Positions 23,216 through 35,240 of a DNA stretch of 64,000 nt are shown here, piece after piece. The position numbers and the translations under genes are program-made. The notes below the pieces were generated by a model, which had not been told where the DNA came from, did no database searches, and worked only from the letters and a program-made list of their open reading frames with translations. This stretch comes from Nematostella vectensis (Eukaryota > Cnidaria > Anthozoa > Actiniaria > Edwardsiidae). Positions within the stretch are counted from its first letter, which is position 1. Each line of letters begins with the position of its first letter. Where the stretch lies: positions 15,052,469-15,116,468 of the forward strand of contig NC_064035.1 in assembly GCF_932526225.1 (NCBI RefSeq), given 5' to 3'.

Positions 23216-25141
23216 ATGGAACGGTCTAACACTACACGGACTGCACAAGTCCTATGGGTTACTGGGAACAGCGACTTCGAGGGTGACGGCGGGAGTAAGA
23301 ATTCCGATAGAACACCAAGGATGGGAAGGAGTGCTATCGTACCATTCACACAGGGACTTTGTTACTTGTCCATCTAACAACGTACCCTTAGTCAAGAATC
23401 ATCAGCTGATAAATGAGGACGCTGGCTGTGGAGTTTACCCTTGGATGGTCATTCCAAGACCACAGAGGCCAGGTAATACAAAGTAGTTCTTGTTATCTAA
23501 TACTTACGATATTACTGTGTTTACTGTAGAAGTCGTAAAGGGGATAAATGAAGGACTTTTAACTTGCAATTTCGAGTCTTTGACTTTACACTAACCAACA
23601 TAAATATCACTATTCTAACAAGGTATTGTGAACTATATACCTTGCTCTGTGGCACTGTGGTTAATATCTCTCATCCGCTCCTTATATTTGATTGCGAATC
23701 ACTTCCTCTGTTCTAAAATGCGTACAGCCCAACGCAGGACACAAATACTGTTCAGTTTTCTAACGCATTTTATATACAGTTTAATATGGTAGGTGTTGAA
23801 CGGTAAACCCCTTGCGCAAACATGATCGCCATTATCCAATTAGCATCTATTAAACCTACCTGAGACTGGCCATTATTTTATCGTCTCTGGATATTATTTC
23901 ATCGTTTCTTAAAGGATTTTAAGAAAAAAAATAGCTAGGAAGTATGGATATCTATCATATCTGATGAATACACCTTTTCTGCTGAACTCACAAAATATCG
24001 GCTAGAACTCTGATCTGTCTTGTTAGTATACGGTTTGTTTGTCAAGTAAATAGGATTTGGTACAGCGATATAATCATCAGATTAGATATGTACTGAATAA
24101 TTAAAAACAGACGCCTTTTGTATATCTGGGGAGAATCTAGGAATTAATATAAAACCAAATAACATAAATGCATGGACAAGGTAACGGAAAAGGTATAAAT
24201 TGGATAACAGTAATGAATGGATTGGGATCTATGCTTGCTATCCGACCATTCAATTTCTACGGTTCATGTCCGTGTCTAAAATATTTACTGCAGCGTTTGT
24301 CCAAAGAAAAAAGCCAGTTACCGGTGAGTTCTTTGTTATTTTTTTTTTTTTTTTTACAAAAGTTGATCGTTAAGTTTTGAAATTCGAGGAACTAGTAGAT
24401 TTCTTCTTCCGTCCTTCCAAGCATAAAGATATTCTTAAAATGTTATAGCTAAGCATTGATGACTTGGTTGATAGCGGACTGATTCTGCGCCAACAACTAG
24501 AAAACGTTTTCACTTGTTCGTCTCAGGGTTTAAGTATATTAAGCCTGACAAAAAAATAATTCAATGGCCCGACTCAGGTTCATTTTAGCCCAAGCGCAGC
24601 CAGGATTGAACTACAGTAAAATATGCAATGCAGTTGGGAGGGGACCATTCAGGGGGCCTTCTTGTCAAATCTCAGTGAGGTTGTTCAAAGTAGTTTGTTA
24701 ACGAGGTTCAGGGTTTCCTTGGCGAGCGCAAAACAATCAAGGAAAGAAATGATGGTGGAATTACTGGTAAGGGCTGAACCCCCCCGATCCCCCTCCCCCC
24801 AAACCCCTACGCCGCCCCTGATACTTGAGTATGTCTTTTCGTTTTCTCGCTCAGGCTGTCGCCATGGTCCCACACCTTTGAAAACGTCATCATCAACTTC
24901 AAATCATGCACCACGAAGCGCATTCACAACCGTGCAACAACTAGAAATAGAAAAGGAATTCCTCTACGATCATTACGTCAGCCGTGTGCGGCGAATAGAG
25001 ATCGTGATGGCCCTCGACTTGTCTGAAAAACAGGTGAGGACTTGGTTCCAAAACCGACGCATGAAGTTGAAGAGAGAGGCAAAAAACGTGGAAGAAGTCC
25101 TACATGTGGAGATCAGAGAAAGGTTAAAATCAATTCGTTAA
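23216..25141 (+). CDS. Hox-like homeobox gene with YPWM hexapeptide exon; exon 1 frameshifted
   Basis: Exon 1 ends at 23472 (CCAG then GTAATA) and encodes [16 protein letters not shown], a Hox hexapeptide. Exon 2 is 24855-25141 (acceptor CGCTCAG). Both sides are phase 1, so they splice in frame, 1.38 kb apart. The homeodomain (codons at about 24902-25081: [17 protein letters not shown] ... [12 protein letters not shown]) has W48, F49, N51 and R53, but carries R46, T47 and I16. [10 protein letters not shown] and LSEKQV recall Gsx and Hox2-like proteins. Oddity: the hexapeptide frame has no ATG after the stop at 23199, while the frame from ATG 23216 closes at 23375-23377. A single-base shift between them would be needed, or an unseen upstream exon. 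It may be a fast-evolving Hox gene, a pseudogene or a base-calling error. The paralogue assignment is uncertain. Confidence 0.8.
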
Positions 25142-26953
25142 ACATGTTTGAGTTATTCTATCCTTTACACAGTAAATTTTGATAGGCAATATACTTTATA
25201 TGCCCTTTTTTCCCTAATTTATTTTTAGATACTGCGCGCTTCAAGGGAGTACACAGTAACATGTCTATTTGGGGGTTTTAAGCATAGAAATATTACAATG
25301 ATGCAAACTAATCCCAGTACGGCCCGCTCGGAAACAACGCCATACCACACCAAATAATGATTCTTAAAACGCTGTTCATAAGAAATATATTATTGTCCTC
25401 GTTTGCTTGGGCCGTGCGCGCCTCGTTCTGGGCCATAAAAAGATTGGAAAAATAATTCCCGTTCCCATACGGCCCACGCTCTCGGTTAATTATAGATTAT
25501 ATCAGTTAAAATAAGTGGAATAGAGGATGCAGGAATTTTATGTTTTCGTGAAATGATTAGCCTTTCTGTAGTAGGCGTTTGAGTATTTTATTAGGCGAGA
25601 AAATCCGGAGTTCGATATTTGGTAACATGTCTTATGAGTGTGTTCATGTTTAATTCAGCTTGTAATTCCCTAAGGTCCGTAAGGTAACGGAAATACATAC
25701 GATATATACAGACCAAATTATTTACACCTGCCTTGATTGACAAAATTGATGGAAACCCTTAAGTCTCACAGTAAAAACGTCATTCTGCCTGGACCACCAA
25801 GAGAAGACATTCATAATCACGTATCAGAAACAATTACCATTCAAGAATAGAATAAACTACAAAGGGAGAATTGCTATCCCATGAAAAAAACTCTGACGTA
25901 TAAATTTACATATTCCCTAAAGCGGCGGAGAGTTATCACATTCCCAGAAATAAGAGACAACATGGCCGCCACGCATGCGTAATAGTGCACATACAATGTC
26001 AAAATGGCTGCCATTTATTATAAGGAAATGTGGGGAGAAATCACAATTTATCAAATTCTCTCGCTTCAGAGATTTTGGGCTCACGATGCAGGACTCGAAA
26101 AAAAACCCTTGCCATTCGAGTGATACACTTTCCGTTCAAACGATGCCAGAGAAAGCCCTATAATTTTTCCTTGGACATTGCACTTTTGTTCGCTTGAGAG
26201 CATACAATCCTCCATACATTCTCTGTAATTTCATTGAAATCCGGCGTAAAAGTAGTCGTTTAAAAGGTAGAGCTGTTCGCCGCATCACAGGTGCAGGACT
26301 TGAAATTGGTAAATCGACTATCCTTTCTATCAAATTGGCCAATTAACTAGGCAGTAGCGCCTTCCAATCTTGTTCCCGAAGAAATAACAATTTATGTAGT
26401 TATGACTAGTTCAGGAACCATTATTGTTGTCTTTAAGATAAAGACTGAAGCAAGGAAAACGGTGCGCTCCGCAAGAACAACTTCTCTCCGTTCGTCCGTT
26501 CTCCATTTTGTTTTTAAACGGCCCCACGGCTTTCTGGGATAGTCACAGGGGAACCATAAAGCCTTTCTAAAATACATTTTTTTTTTTAAATTTGCGCATA
26601 TAATGTTTTCCAACCTCAGCAAGACTGCCGCACTTCCATTATCATTGGACGTATCAAATCAGAGATGCCCATTGCACGTTTAAATACCGCTTTTACTACT
26701 TTTATTTGGAATTTTAGTCAACCTGATTAAAAACTTCTAGTGTAACAACAAAAGGGAAGCCCCTGTGCTGGCCGGAATCTCGTTTTTATTTGTGATACCG
26801 CTGTTATTCCTCGCGGGCCTAGCAAAATGTGAGCCCAGAGAAACCGCTGGCTAATGTCCCTTATTTCTAGGAATGAACAAATAGGAAAAATGACCGGGGC
26901 CTAGAACAGAAAGGCGATGTGTGGGTGAAATATTCAGGGAAATAGCGCTAAAA
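25142..26953. other. Intergenic stretch without recognisable gene
   Basis: No exon or repeat family was recognised between the homeobox gene and the receptor cyclase start. ATGGCCGCC (25962) and ATGGCTGCC (26004) contexts occur but open no domain. Confidence 0.35.
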
Positions 26954-27607
26954 ATGTCTACTAAATTTTGTGTGTTTTTGGTTACGGCAATGTCCATAAT
27001 GTCCGTGGCAAGTTCCATTGACAGTCCTCCAAATGATGTAAGAATTGGTGTATTGCTACCGATGACTGGATACTGGCCAATCGGTAAAACCTCCGCCTCC
27101 GCCATAACAATCGCGGTAGAGCGTATCAATCAAGATCAAACACTTCTATACGGCTATAATGTAACATTTCTGTGGAACGACTCCCAGTGTCTAGCGGCAG
27201 AAGGGAGTTTCGTCTTGCTCAAGTAGACGCGATCATCGGTGATGGCTGCGATCTCATCTGCGAGCCCGCTAGTCTGCTAGCCGCCGACTGGAATCTTCCC
27301 GTGTCCTGGGAATGCCAGTCAAGCGCACTCTCCGAAAAAAGCGTCCATCCCACTTTTGTTCGAACCGTCCAGTCGTTTTCAAAAATGGGGGACCTATTCA
27401 TGTCGATTTTTGAATATTTCAAATGGAATGACATTGGTATTATCGCGTCCACAGAAAGTATGTGGCAGTTAGCAATGACAAATTTCCGGAAAGCGTTTCT
27501 GCGGAATACTTCTATAAACATCCGTTACCTTCAAACTCTTAATCCTGGTAGTCAACTACTGATCGAAGGGAGTACCTCAGTTTGCTAGAAACTGCCAAAC
27601 TAAACGC

Positions 27608-27895
27608 TAGAAGTAAGTGTTATACACCGTCCTGACGGTGACTTATCTTATCTTATGACGGTGACTTATCTCCGACTTTGACTTGTCTTATACCCCGTTC
27701 CGACGTTGACTTATCTTATGCCCCGTTCTGATGTTTACTTATCTTATGCCCCGTTCTGACAGTGACTTACATCTTATACCCCGTCCTGACGGTGACTTAT
27801 CTTATGCGCCGTTCCGACGTTGACTTATCTTATGCCTCGTCCTGACGGTGACTTATCTTACGCCTCGTTCTGACGTTTTCTTATCTTCCTTCATG
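27608..27895. repeat. About 30-bp minisatellite in a cyclase intron
   Basis: Units of the type CGTCCTGACGGTGACTTATC followed by TTATGCCC occur about nine times, with GACGTTGACTT and GACAGTGACTT variants. It fills almost the entire intron between 27612 and 27928. Confidence 0.85.
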
Positions 27896-30599
27896 ATGTT
27901 GACCGTCGTTCTCGCTTTTTGCTTCAGTTCTCATTATGTTGTGCTCTCATGCTTCACGCCATGGATCTAGGTATGCTGAATGGCGACTACGCGTTTCTTA
28001 CGGTTAAATTACTACCGTCTGCTGCAATTGGTAACAACACGTGGATGGGTAATGACGGACGCGATAAAGACGCGTCCCTAGCGTTCCGCGGAATTCTCAG
28101 TATCTACGTGCGAGAACCAGCTACAGATTTGTGGAAGGAGTTCAAGAAAGAAGTTCGCACTAAAATGGAGGATCCTCACTTCTACATCAAGCTTAAAGAT
28201 TCAGAAAAGGTAGCACAACTCTTCTCCTACAGTTTGATTATTCATTTCAAATATTTAAAGCAATATAACAGCAAGAAGAGACACTGCTGGCAAGCTGTAA
28301 AATCTAAATTGATAAGGGCACAGGGCACACCCAAAGCATGCATTTCCATCGGACTATTTAAGCAGGTAATTTGGGGCATATTCAATAAAACATCTTGATG
28401 GATTTCAACACGCTACTCAGTCCAATTTATCTTATGCTCTTCCAAACTTTACAAGGTCAATGTCCATTAAACTGTTTTCACGTGATTAATGTCCAGGGGC
28501 ATCTGGTAAAGTGGTTATTGAATCCTCGGGAGACAGGGAACCCGATTATTCCTTGAAGTATTACGTGAACGGGAGCTTCCAGAATATCGCGGACTTCAAT
28601 CATTCAACAGGAGGATTTTACCTCAGAGGTAAAGAGAATTGACCCATCACACATTTTGTTTTGTTCCGATCCCGTTCTAAATCAAGTTTGATGCTCGGAC
28701 TTTTAAAATCCCGGCCCAAAATTGCTCTCTGTTTCGACCGCGCGCTGGGTGGAGCTAGAGCTGAAAAACGGACCGCTAATGTTGCAACAATGAGAAATTG
28801 TCTCGCCCATTTCTTTGGGTAGTCGCTCGGCTAGTGCGAGAATCTTTGGAAACTGTGTACTCGAGGTATCTACAAGTAGATATGAGGAATGCTACTTTCA
28901 CCTCATTGTTAAAAACGTATTTCCTTCCTGATATTGTCGTATCGCAAGGCTTTTCAAATCCTGTACGATTTATATGCACAAATATCACATTTTTATGATT
29001 TGCTAGTTATATTGAGACGTTAATATTCGATGAGTGAATTCCACGTTAAATTTCACTGATAAACGACGTCGCACGAGTTCTTGAACCCTTTAGTTAAATT
29101 ATTTGTGATTGATATTGATGCGTTTTGATAGGTTTTAGCCAATCAGAGCGTTAGTAAGAAATCAACTTTATGATTTCATCGCATACTATTTTGTGTTTTT
29201 CTAGACGTTGCGGTGATATGGGCGGGTGGTCGCACGACACCTCCCCTCGATCAGCCCGTGTGTGGATGGATGGCGAAGAGTGCTTTGGAAACGAACAGAA
29301 AGGTGAAGTTTCTTGCCCACCTCGTCCCCAGGGTCTTGCTCTATGGCTTGCTCTTAGTCAGCTTTTTATCTTAAGGGGCACCGGAGTTAGCATGAAAATT
29401 TGCTCAAGACTTAACATTTTTGATTTTATAAAAATCTGATTTTTTTTATTGAAAAGAGCTTCTATCTTTTTTGTCGTTGTGATGTTTCACAAAAGCTGTA
29501 TTTCCAATAGGCAACCATAAAAGAATTTCATAATTTCAATTTTCTAACTTCAATTTCAACCATGGGATTGACATTTCTTTGTCTCCAGAAAATTGCCAGC
29601 TTCACGATTTATCCTTTTTCCAGTTACAATAGCCATACACTTGTTTGTCGCACGCTTTAGAAATCGGCTAACAAAAGACGCCATGCGATCGTCGTAGACG
29701 CAGAAGATATTCTCATGACGAAAAGCTTAAGTCGTCTATATAAACGAGCATAACGAGCTACTTTGCGTAGAATTAATTGCTATTAAATAAACAACTCACT
29801 CTCATAATAAGTCAAATACCTAGTTTTAAAATCAAGCAATAAACCAAAATATTACAGCGTTGTTATTATCACGATAACTTTTAGATTCCATTTTAATTAA
29901 GTTCCCGTAAGAGACCAACACCTATTGTTCAAGTTTTTGACGCCCAGTGGTCGCTTATAAGAGCAAGCTCTCGTAAAAGACCAGCTCCGTTAACGACCAC
30001 AATTCTCAGTTCCCAAGGTGGTCGCTTACGAGAGCTTCAACTGTATTATTATAATGGGGGCTTCAATCATTTTTGCCAATTTTTGGCCGATTTGGGAATG
30101 TATGCACTAGCTTTTCACAAATTTCTCATTGTAATCAAAGAACCCATACCCGGCCCCATACACTGAAATATTTATCCTGTCAGTAGTTTGAGAATTTCCA
30201 CACTACCAACAATTTTTGGTGGCCTCCGAGGCAGGACACGGGCTTCATGACGTTTGGTAAAGTCTGAGATTTTTTTTGTTTGATCGTTTGCTCTTAAAAA
30301 CTGCTTGTATTGATATTTTTTTTCAAAATCAACAAAATTCCACCTATTGCCATCGGCCCTAAATTACAATCAAGTAGGCTAAGTGACGGGCTATAGAATA
30401 GTTTCACTTAAAATGATATTATCTTATGTTTTTTATCAAACCGCTACCTGGTAAAGGAAGGAAAAAGGGAAGGAAAAAGCGGTCGAGTTACGCATTTACC
30501 AGGCTGCGTCGGTTATGCGCGTCCTTTGATAGAGTGTGGAAAGAGCTCGCTGGAGAAGCGAAAATTCAACCAGTTTAGGCAGGGGAGCACGGTAGAATG

Positions 30600-30985
30600 T
30601 GTCTTATTTACTACGAAAATAAACCACTGTTATGCAACGCGTCATGTGTGTTTGTTTTGTATGTGGAGATATCAGTTGCGCTGTTGGGGGTGTGGGGCTC
30701 GGTTTATGAAGTGGATTATGCTTGTCAACAGGGTCTTTGTTCGGATTATACCCGAATATTCACTTCGTGCATCCTTCGTCGGCACTTCGTGTCGACACTA
30801 CGCGTATCGGATGTCTTCGGGCGGTCTGTAACCGACGAAACGAACAAAGACCCTGTTGACAAACATAATCCACTTCATAATGCAAGCCCAACACCCCCAA
30901 CAGCGCAATTGATATCTCCCCTTACAAAACAAACCAAATGACGCGTTGCATATTAAAGTGGTTTATTTTTATAGTAAATGAAATG
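30600..30985. mobile_element. Fold-back inverted-repeat element, about 390 bp, in a cyclase intron
   Basis: Two arms of about 150 bp are reverse complements. The left has AATAAACCACTGTTATGCAA, GGAGATATCA, and AACAGGGTCTTTGTTCG; the right has CGAACAAAGACCCTGTTG, TGATATCTCC, and TTAAAGTGGTTTATTTTTAT. The centre is about 30760-30835. Open frames here arise from the repeat. Confidence 0.75.
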
Positions 30986-31569
30986 AGGGAGGCTAGGTGA
31001 GAATACGCGCAATATTCTGCACTAACAAGATAATAAGCGGGCTAAATACACCAATACAAACTTACAAACAAATAAAAATTATTAAGCAAAAACATATTCT
31101 GTTATGGTTTCAAGTATAAATACTTTCTCCTTCAATATAATATGGCCAAACATATAATATGCCATGTTGATATAGAAAGGAGTGTTATAGAAACTTTAAA
31201 GAAGTGTTGAAAATACAGCGATTTATTCGCAAGGAAACCTAAAAAAAAACAGTCTAAAAATGAAGTATGATATGTTATTGACGATATTTCATTACAAATA
31301 TCTTGTTTACTTGCTTGAATTAGCCGATGGAAATGGATGCTTCAGTGACTCCGCATTGAGCGGGAGTATAAAATGGCGGCGTGATTGGCCTTCTTTAAAG
31401 AGTATAAATGTTGAGTGATTCAGTTACCTCGGATTTAAAAATTAACACCAATTTTTAAAATAATATATAAACTCAGTTACACTAAGTATTCAATATCACC
31501 TCAAAAGTTTATTTAGGTAAACGGGAAATTCGAGTTATCGTGGTTCTGCTGTACCAAGCTCGAGATTGT

Positions 31570-32121
31570 TCACCCTTGAATCATTCGATACAGGCAGTAC
31601 ATAATAATAGCAACGGTAGGAAGCCACGTCAGCGCAAATCCGAAGCCTCTAGCCGAGAAATGAATCTTGTATCCAACGGCAAAACACAGCCTACCCGTGA
31701 CAAAAATCCCTACCAGGACAGGAACAACGAACATCTGCTCGGCAGTGAGATAAGTAGTGAGAACAAGCGACGCGACGAAATGCAAAACAAACTGCTCCAC
31801 AGTATTCTTTAGGTACTTTTGAGGTATCTCTACAAACTGCTTTGCACTCTTATCCAACGGATTGATTGCTGCCGTCGAGAACCGTGTACGTGCGACCCAA
31901 ACTATGCCTGCTTGAACGGCAAGAAGGGAGACGAGCTCCCATTGTAGTGTGAAGGTGATCCGGTCTACGAAAGTTGGTAGAGCACGGATCTTCGGAGGCG
32001 ATTGCTTGACAATGAACGCCACCGTAACTAGCACAATGATACCCAGAGCGATGCTCACAATTACGTAGCTCTGGAGTCTTCGCTGGGACGATTTCTGCTT
32101 GGCGTTTGTATCGGAAGCCAT
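31570..32121 (-). CDS. TMEM79/MAPEG-like membrane protein, intronless, nested in the cyclase locus
   Basis: The frame from ATG 32121 encodes 183 aa; it continues upstream in frame but without an ATG. A basic N-terminus (KQKSSQRRLQ) precedes a first membrane helix (YVIVSIALGIIVLVTVAFIV). Then come LQWELVSLLAVQAGIVWVAR, a stretch PLDKSAKQFVEIPQKYLKNT, and three more helices (QFVLHFVASLVLTTYL, FVVPVLVGIFVTGRLCFAVG, ALTWLPTVAIIMYCLY). The order NT-x-EQFVLH and GRLCFAVGY fits the MAPEG fold of the TMEM79 (mattrin) type, not the leukotriene/glutathione-transferase members by obvious motif. Its cell role cannot be read from sequence. It has no intron and lies antisense between cyclase exons, so a retrogene origin is possible. 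A short inverted-repeat element ends 35 bp upstream of its ATG. Confidence 0.82.
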   Translation of the reverse strand: MASDTNAKQKSSQRRLQSYVIVSIALGIIVLVTVAFIVKQSPPKIRALPTFVDRITFTLQWELVSLLAVQAGIVWVARTRFSTAAINPLDKSAKQFVEIPQKYLKNTVEQFVLHFVASLVLTTYLTAEQMFVVPVLVGIFVTGRLCFAVGYKIHFSARGFGFALTWLPTVAIIMYCLYRMIQG

Positions 32122-32155
32122 CTTTCTTCTCTCCGTCGCAGCCGTTCTAGGCACA

Positions 32156-32395
32156 GGTACCCCAAGCTCACTATTTATATGAATAAATTATAGTGGGACC
32201 TGACAGTGGAGTATTAAAAGTGATCTGGGTGAAGTTTTCAACCAATTTTGCCGGCATTTCAAGAGTTACGTTGTTCTATTTCCCCTGGGGTTTTTACGAT
32301 TTTATTTTACTTTACTGTGAACCATGACACACACTGACAAACACAACGTAAGGTGAACTATAATTTATTCATACACACAGTGAGCTTGGGGTACC
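32156..32395. mobile_element. 240-bp MITE directly upstream of the TMEM79-like gene
   Basis: The ends are inverted repeats of about 38 bp: GGTACCCCAAGCTCACT and ATGAATAAATTATAGT on the left, ACTATAATTTATTCAT and AGTGAGCTTGGGGTACC on the right. The flanking sequence (GCAGCCGTTCT on one side, TTCTGGGCTCGTCACGCTAG on the other) resembles a continuous dispersed sequence at about 34588-34620, suggesting insertion into that repeat. Confidence 0.75.
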
Positions 32396-34114
32396 TTGGG
32401 GTTCTGGGCTCGTCACGCTAGGCGGCGCTTGAGCCCCAGTAACCTGGTAATGAAAAAAATAACGACACACATTCCTTTCCGATTCTAGACCAATCATCAT
32501 TTAGTTTCTGAAACGACCCGCGCCACAAAACCTTGGCCAATCAGATTGTTCGTCTTATCATGTCGTATTAGTCAGACATATATGGTGGATTTCAGGGTGG
32601 ACTCAAATATCTAAGCAAAGGTTGCGAGTCGAGTATCTATTATCTACAGAGGGTAAAAACTGGATACTTTAGTTTTACCTCGCGCAAACAAGAACTTAGA
32701 AATTTGAGTCCACCCTGCAAAAACACCCTGCGTACAGTGTGATGCTGTGGTGATTCATTAGAAAATTATTTTCTCATCCAGGCAAAGCCAAACAAGAAAA
32801 AATCATCATGAATCAACCTTTGCTTGCAAATATCCATAAGCAAAGCACTCAATTATGCAACAAAAGACTTCATGATGTCCTGAGACACTCTCCTAATATG
32901 CTCATAGCTGTATTTTTCATGAAAAATACAAGCAACCATCAACTTGTGCTCGCTTCAGCACAACGACGAGGGATTAAAAGTGGGGACCGCAAAGCACTGT
33001 TGGAAAGCTTGGATACCGCTGACTAGGTGCAGCTGTGTTTGACTTTGACGGGCTGTATAAAACTCAGAATAAGGGGGGAGGTATCTGTTTTCAGTCTGTT
33101 TTTTGTAAATTCAGCTCAAAAAAGCCAGGAGTCAATGGGTTAACATTACTAGAATACAAATAATGGACTGATCCCAAAAAGCACTACCATTTATTACATA
33201 TTTATACTTGAATTCCAACTTATAGTGCTTGTAAATAGAATTAAAACTTCACACACCACAAAACAATCTTGTCCTAGCTCGAGGCGATGTAAAAATAAAA
33301 ACAAACAAGAGGAAAGCAAGATTTGATCTACAAACAACATCTTTTCTATAGAAGGCCTGCTTTACTTCTATCGGCAGTAATGTGGACAAAGTCAAGATGC
33401 CTTTTCTAGCAAAACAGAGTTCCCCTGCCACTTTAAATACCTATAAGCTTATGATGACTAATTTAAATCCTGTTTTCTGAGTTTTAAAGCTATGAAAAGT
33501 AAATTTTAGGCATAAAAAGCTCACCTTTTGTCGAGGTTTGAAATCGTTGTTTTCCGATCATGCGTTTGCTCCTTTTTTGCATAAATCACGTTGGTTTCGT
33601 AGCTTTACTTCTACTGAGTTTCCTTTTTTACACATTCTATCGGACTATAAGGTAGAGTTGGCATTTTTATACATCAGGAAGCGCTTTGAAACCTCTCCCC
33701 TCTGTGTTTTGTACTTGACTCGTGCCGCCATCTTGAATTTGTTTCTCACTCCACGGCGGTTGATTGACAAATGAGCCGATGCTTCCAATGGAAGCACCCT
33801 TTTATACCGCGCCTTCGTGTTTAAAACAATCTCTTATTGCAGAAAGTTACGGTATGAGGGAGATTTGGCGCAAAATACATCTTGGAAAATCAAATATGCT
33901 GATATACACATCGAGTCGGAGACCGCTCCTATTCACGAGAAGGAGAGTGGAATCAGCCTGTTGGTACGAAACATGGTTTGTCCGGGTCCCGTGTAGTCAT
34001 TTTGTAAAATAAAAAAATACCCCTTAAAATACCTGCACACCAAAAATTGCTACCCTAAAAGGTACCCCATAAGCAAAACATTACTCGTGGCACCTCTTTT
34101 TGTGAACAACTTAA

Positions 34115-34261
34115 ATCAGGTTGTTCCCTGCTAGCAGAGGCCTCTTTTCTCTGTATTTCGCTGTGCTTGCGTTCGCGAGGAAAAGAGTATCTTTTTCTCG
34201 CGAACTCCAGCCCAGCGAAATGCAGAGAAAAGAGGCCTCTGCTAGCAGGGAAATCAGGTCG
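34115..34261. mobile_element. 129-bp hairpin MITE with 9-bp TSD
   Basis: The element 34124-34252 begins TTCCCTGCTAGCAGAGGCCT and ends with its reverse complement; the arms are about 50 bp. It is flanked by ATCAGGTTG (34115-34123) and ATCAGGTCG (34253-34261), a 9-bp duplication with one mismatch. That length suggests a Mutator-like transposase, which is an inference. Confidence 0.8.
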
Positions 34262-35089
34262 CTATAGGAAGAAGGGGGGTGGGGGGGCGAAGCAAATAAA
34301 ATATCTAAGGCTTGCCCCCCTCGTTAACAAAGTTTTCAAGCCATGGCCTTGTATACCAAGCGAATACGATCATGTTATCTTGGATATATACAGTGGACTG
34401 TCGGTCAGTAACTCGATCAGTATCAGTTTTTTACTTTAGAACCTTTGTTTCGCATTTTTATTGAATTCTACTCCCGGGAGAGTAACCGAATCATTCGATA
34501 ACAAGATCTCCCATCAGCTGGCAGGGATCTCCTGTTATCGAACTCTAAAGCATGACAGTATGCTATTACGATCGCCTGTAGTCTCCCTCGCAGCCGTTCT
34601 GGACTCGTCACGCTAGGCGGAGCTTAGCTCAAGACGGCTCTGGCGATCTAGTGAGACTAGATAGCTAGTAGAATCTCCAAGGTTATCGTGGTTAACTTTA
34701 TAGTATTGCTTTTATAAACGGCATTTCAATCAAGCTTTCAACAATATTCCAAGTAAAAACTCTACTCTTGGAATTTCTTAGCCTTCGCCAAAGACGGAGT
34801 CAGAGGTAGAAAGTCCAGCTCAGCCGTCAGTCGGCAAAGGATTCTCTCCGCTGAGCCGCAATGCGCGAACGAACAACGAGGATAAGTTAGGCGAGGGTTA
34901 CGTCACCAAGCTGGCCTCGTACCAGGTATATTAGACAATCTGTGCCTGGTTCCTCCCTACTCACACTAGCCCCTCAGTAGCAAATCCAGGGAGGTGTGGT
35001 TAAAGACAAGCCATCATTATCAGAATCATATCATCATCATCATTACCGTTATCATTATCATCGTTATTATAAATATCATTATTATATCA

Positions 35090-35240
35090 GGGCCGTAGCA
35101 GGGGGTGGGGCACTGGGGGCACGTGCTCCCCCAATATTTTCAAAAATTATAAATGACCAGTAGGGGCGTGGCTGTGCCCCCAATATTTTCTTAATTTTTC
35201 AGTATTGTGCCTCCAATCGTTCTAGGCCTGCTACCGTTCT
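35090..35240. repeat. Copy of the 'GGCACGTGCCCCC' dispersed repeat family
   Basis: GGGCCGTAGCAGGGGGTGGG, GGGGGCACGTGCTCCCCCAA, TAGGGGCGTGGCTGTGCCCC and a terminal GGCCTGCTACCG, i.e. the ends are inverted repeats (CCGTAGCAGG / CCTGCTACCG-like). It is preceded by an ATC/ATT microsatellite at 35025-35085. Confidence 0.65.

Noticed and set aside
24168..24323. Alternative first exon of the second homeobox gene (ATG 24266, donor after 24323)
   Set aside because: It also splices in phase, but the upstream YPWM exon is a far stronger match to Hox gene structure.
24623..24854. N-terminal extension of the homeobox exon frame
   Set aside because: Pro-rich low-complexity translation of the intron just before a clear splice acceptor.
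32808..33026. Plus-strand 72-codon frame after an AG in the cyclase intron region
   Set aside because: It matches no part of a receptor guanylyl cyclase and lacks a usable donor.
33645..33731. Minus-strand ATGGCGGC frame starting MAARVKYKTQRGE, in a transcription-start-like context
   Set aside because: Only 28 codons, with no in-frame splice donor and no recognised family.
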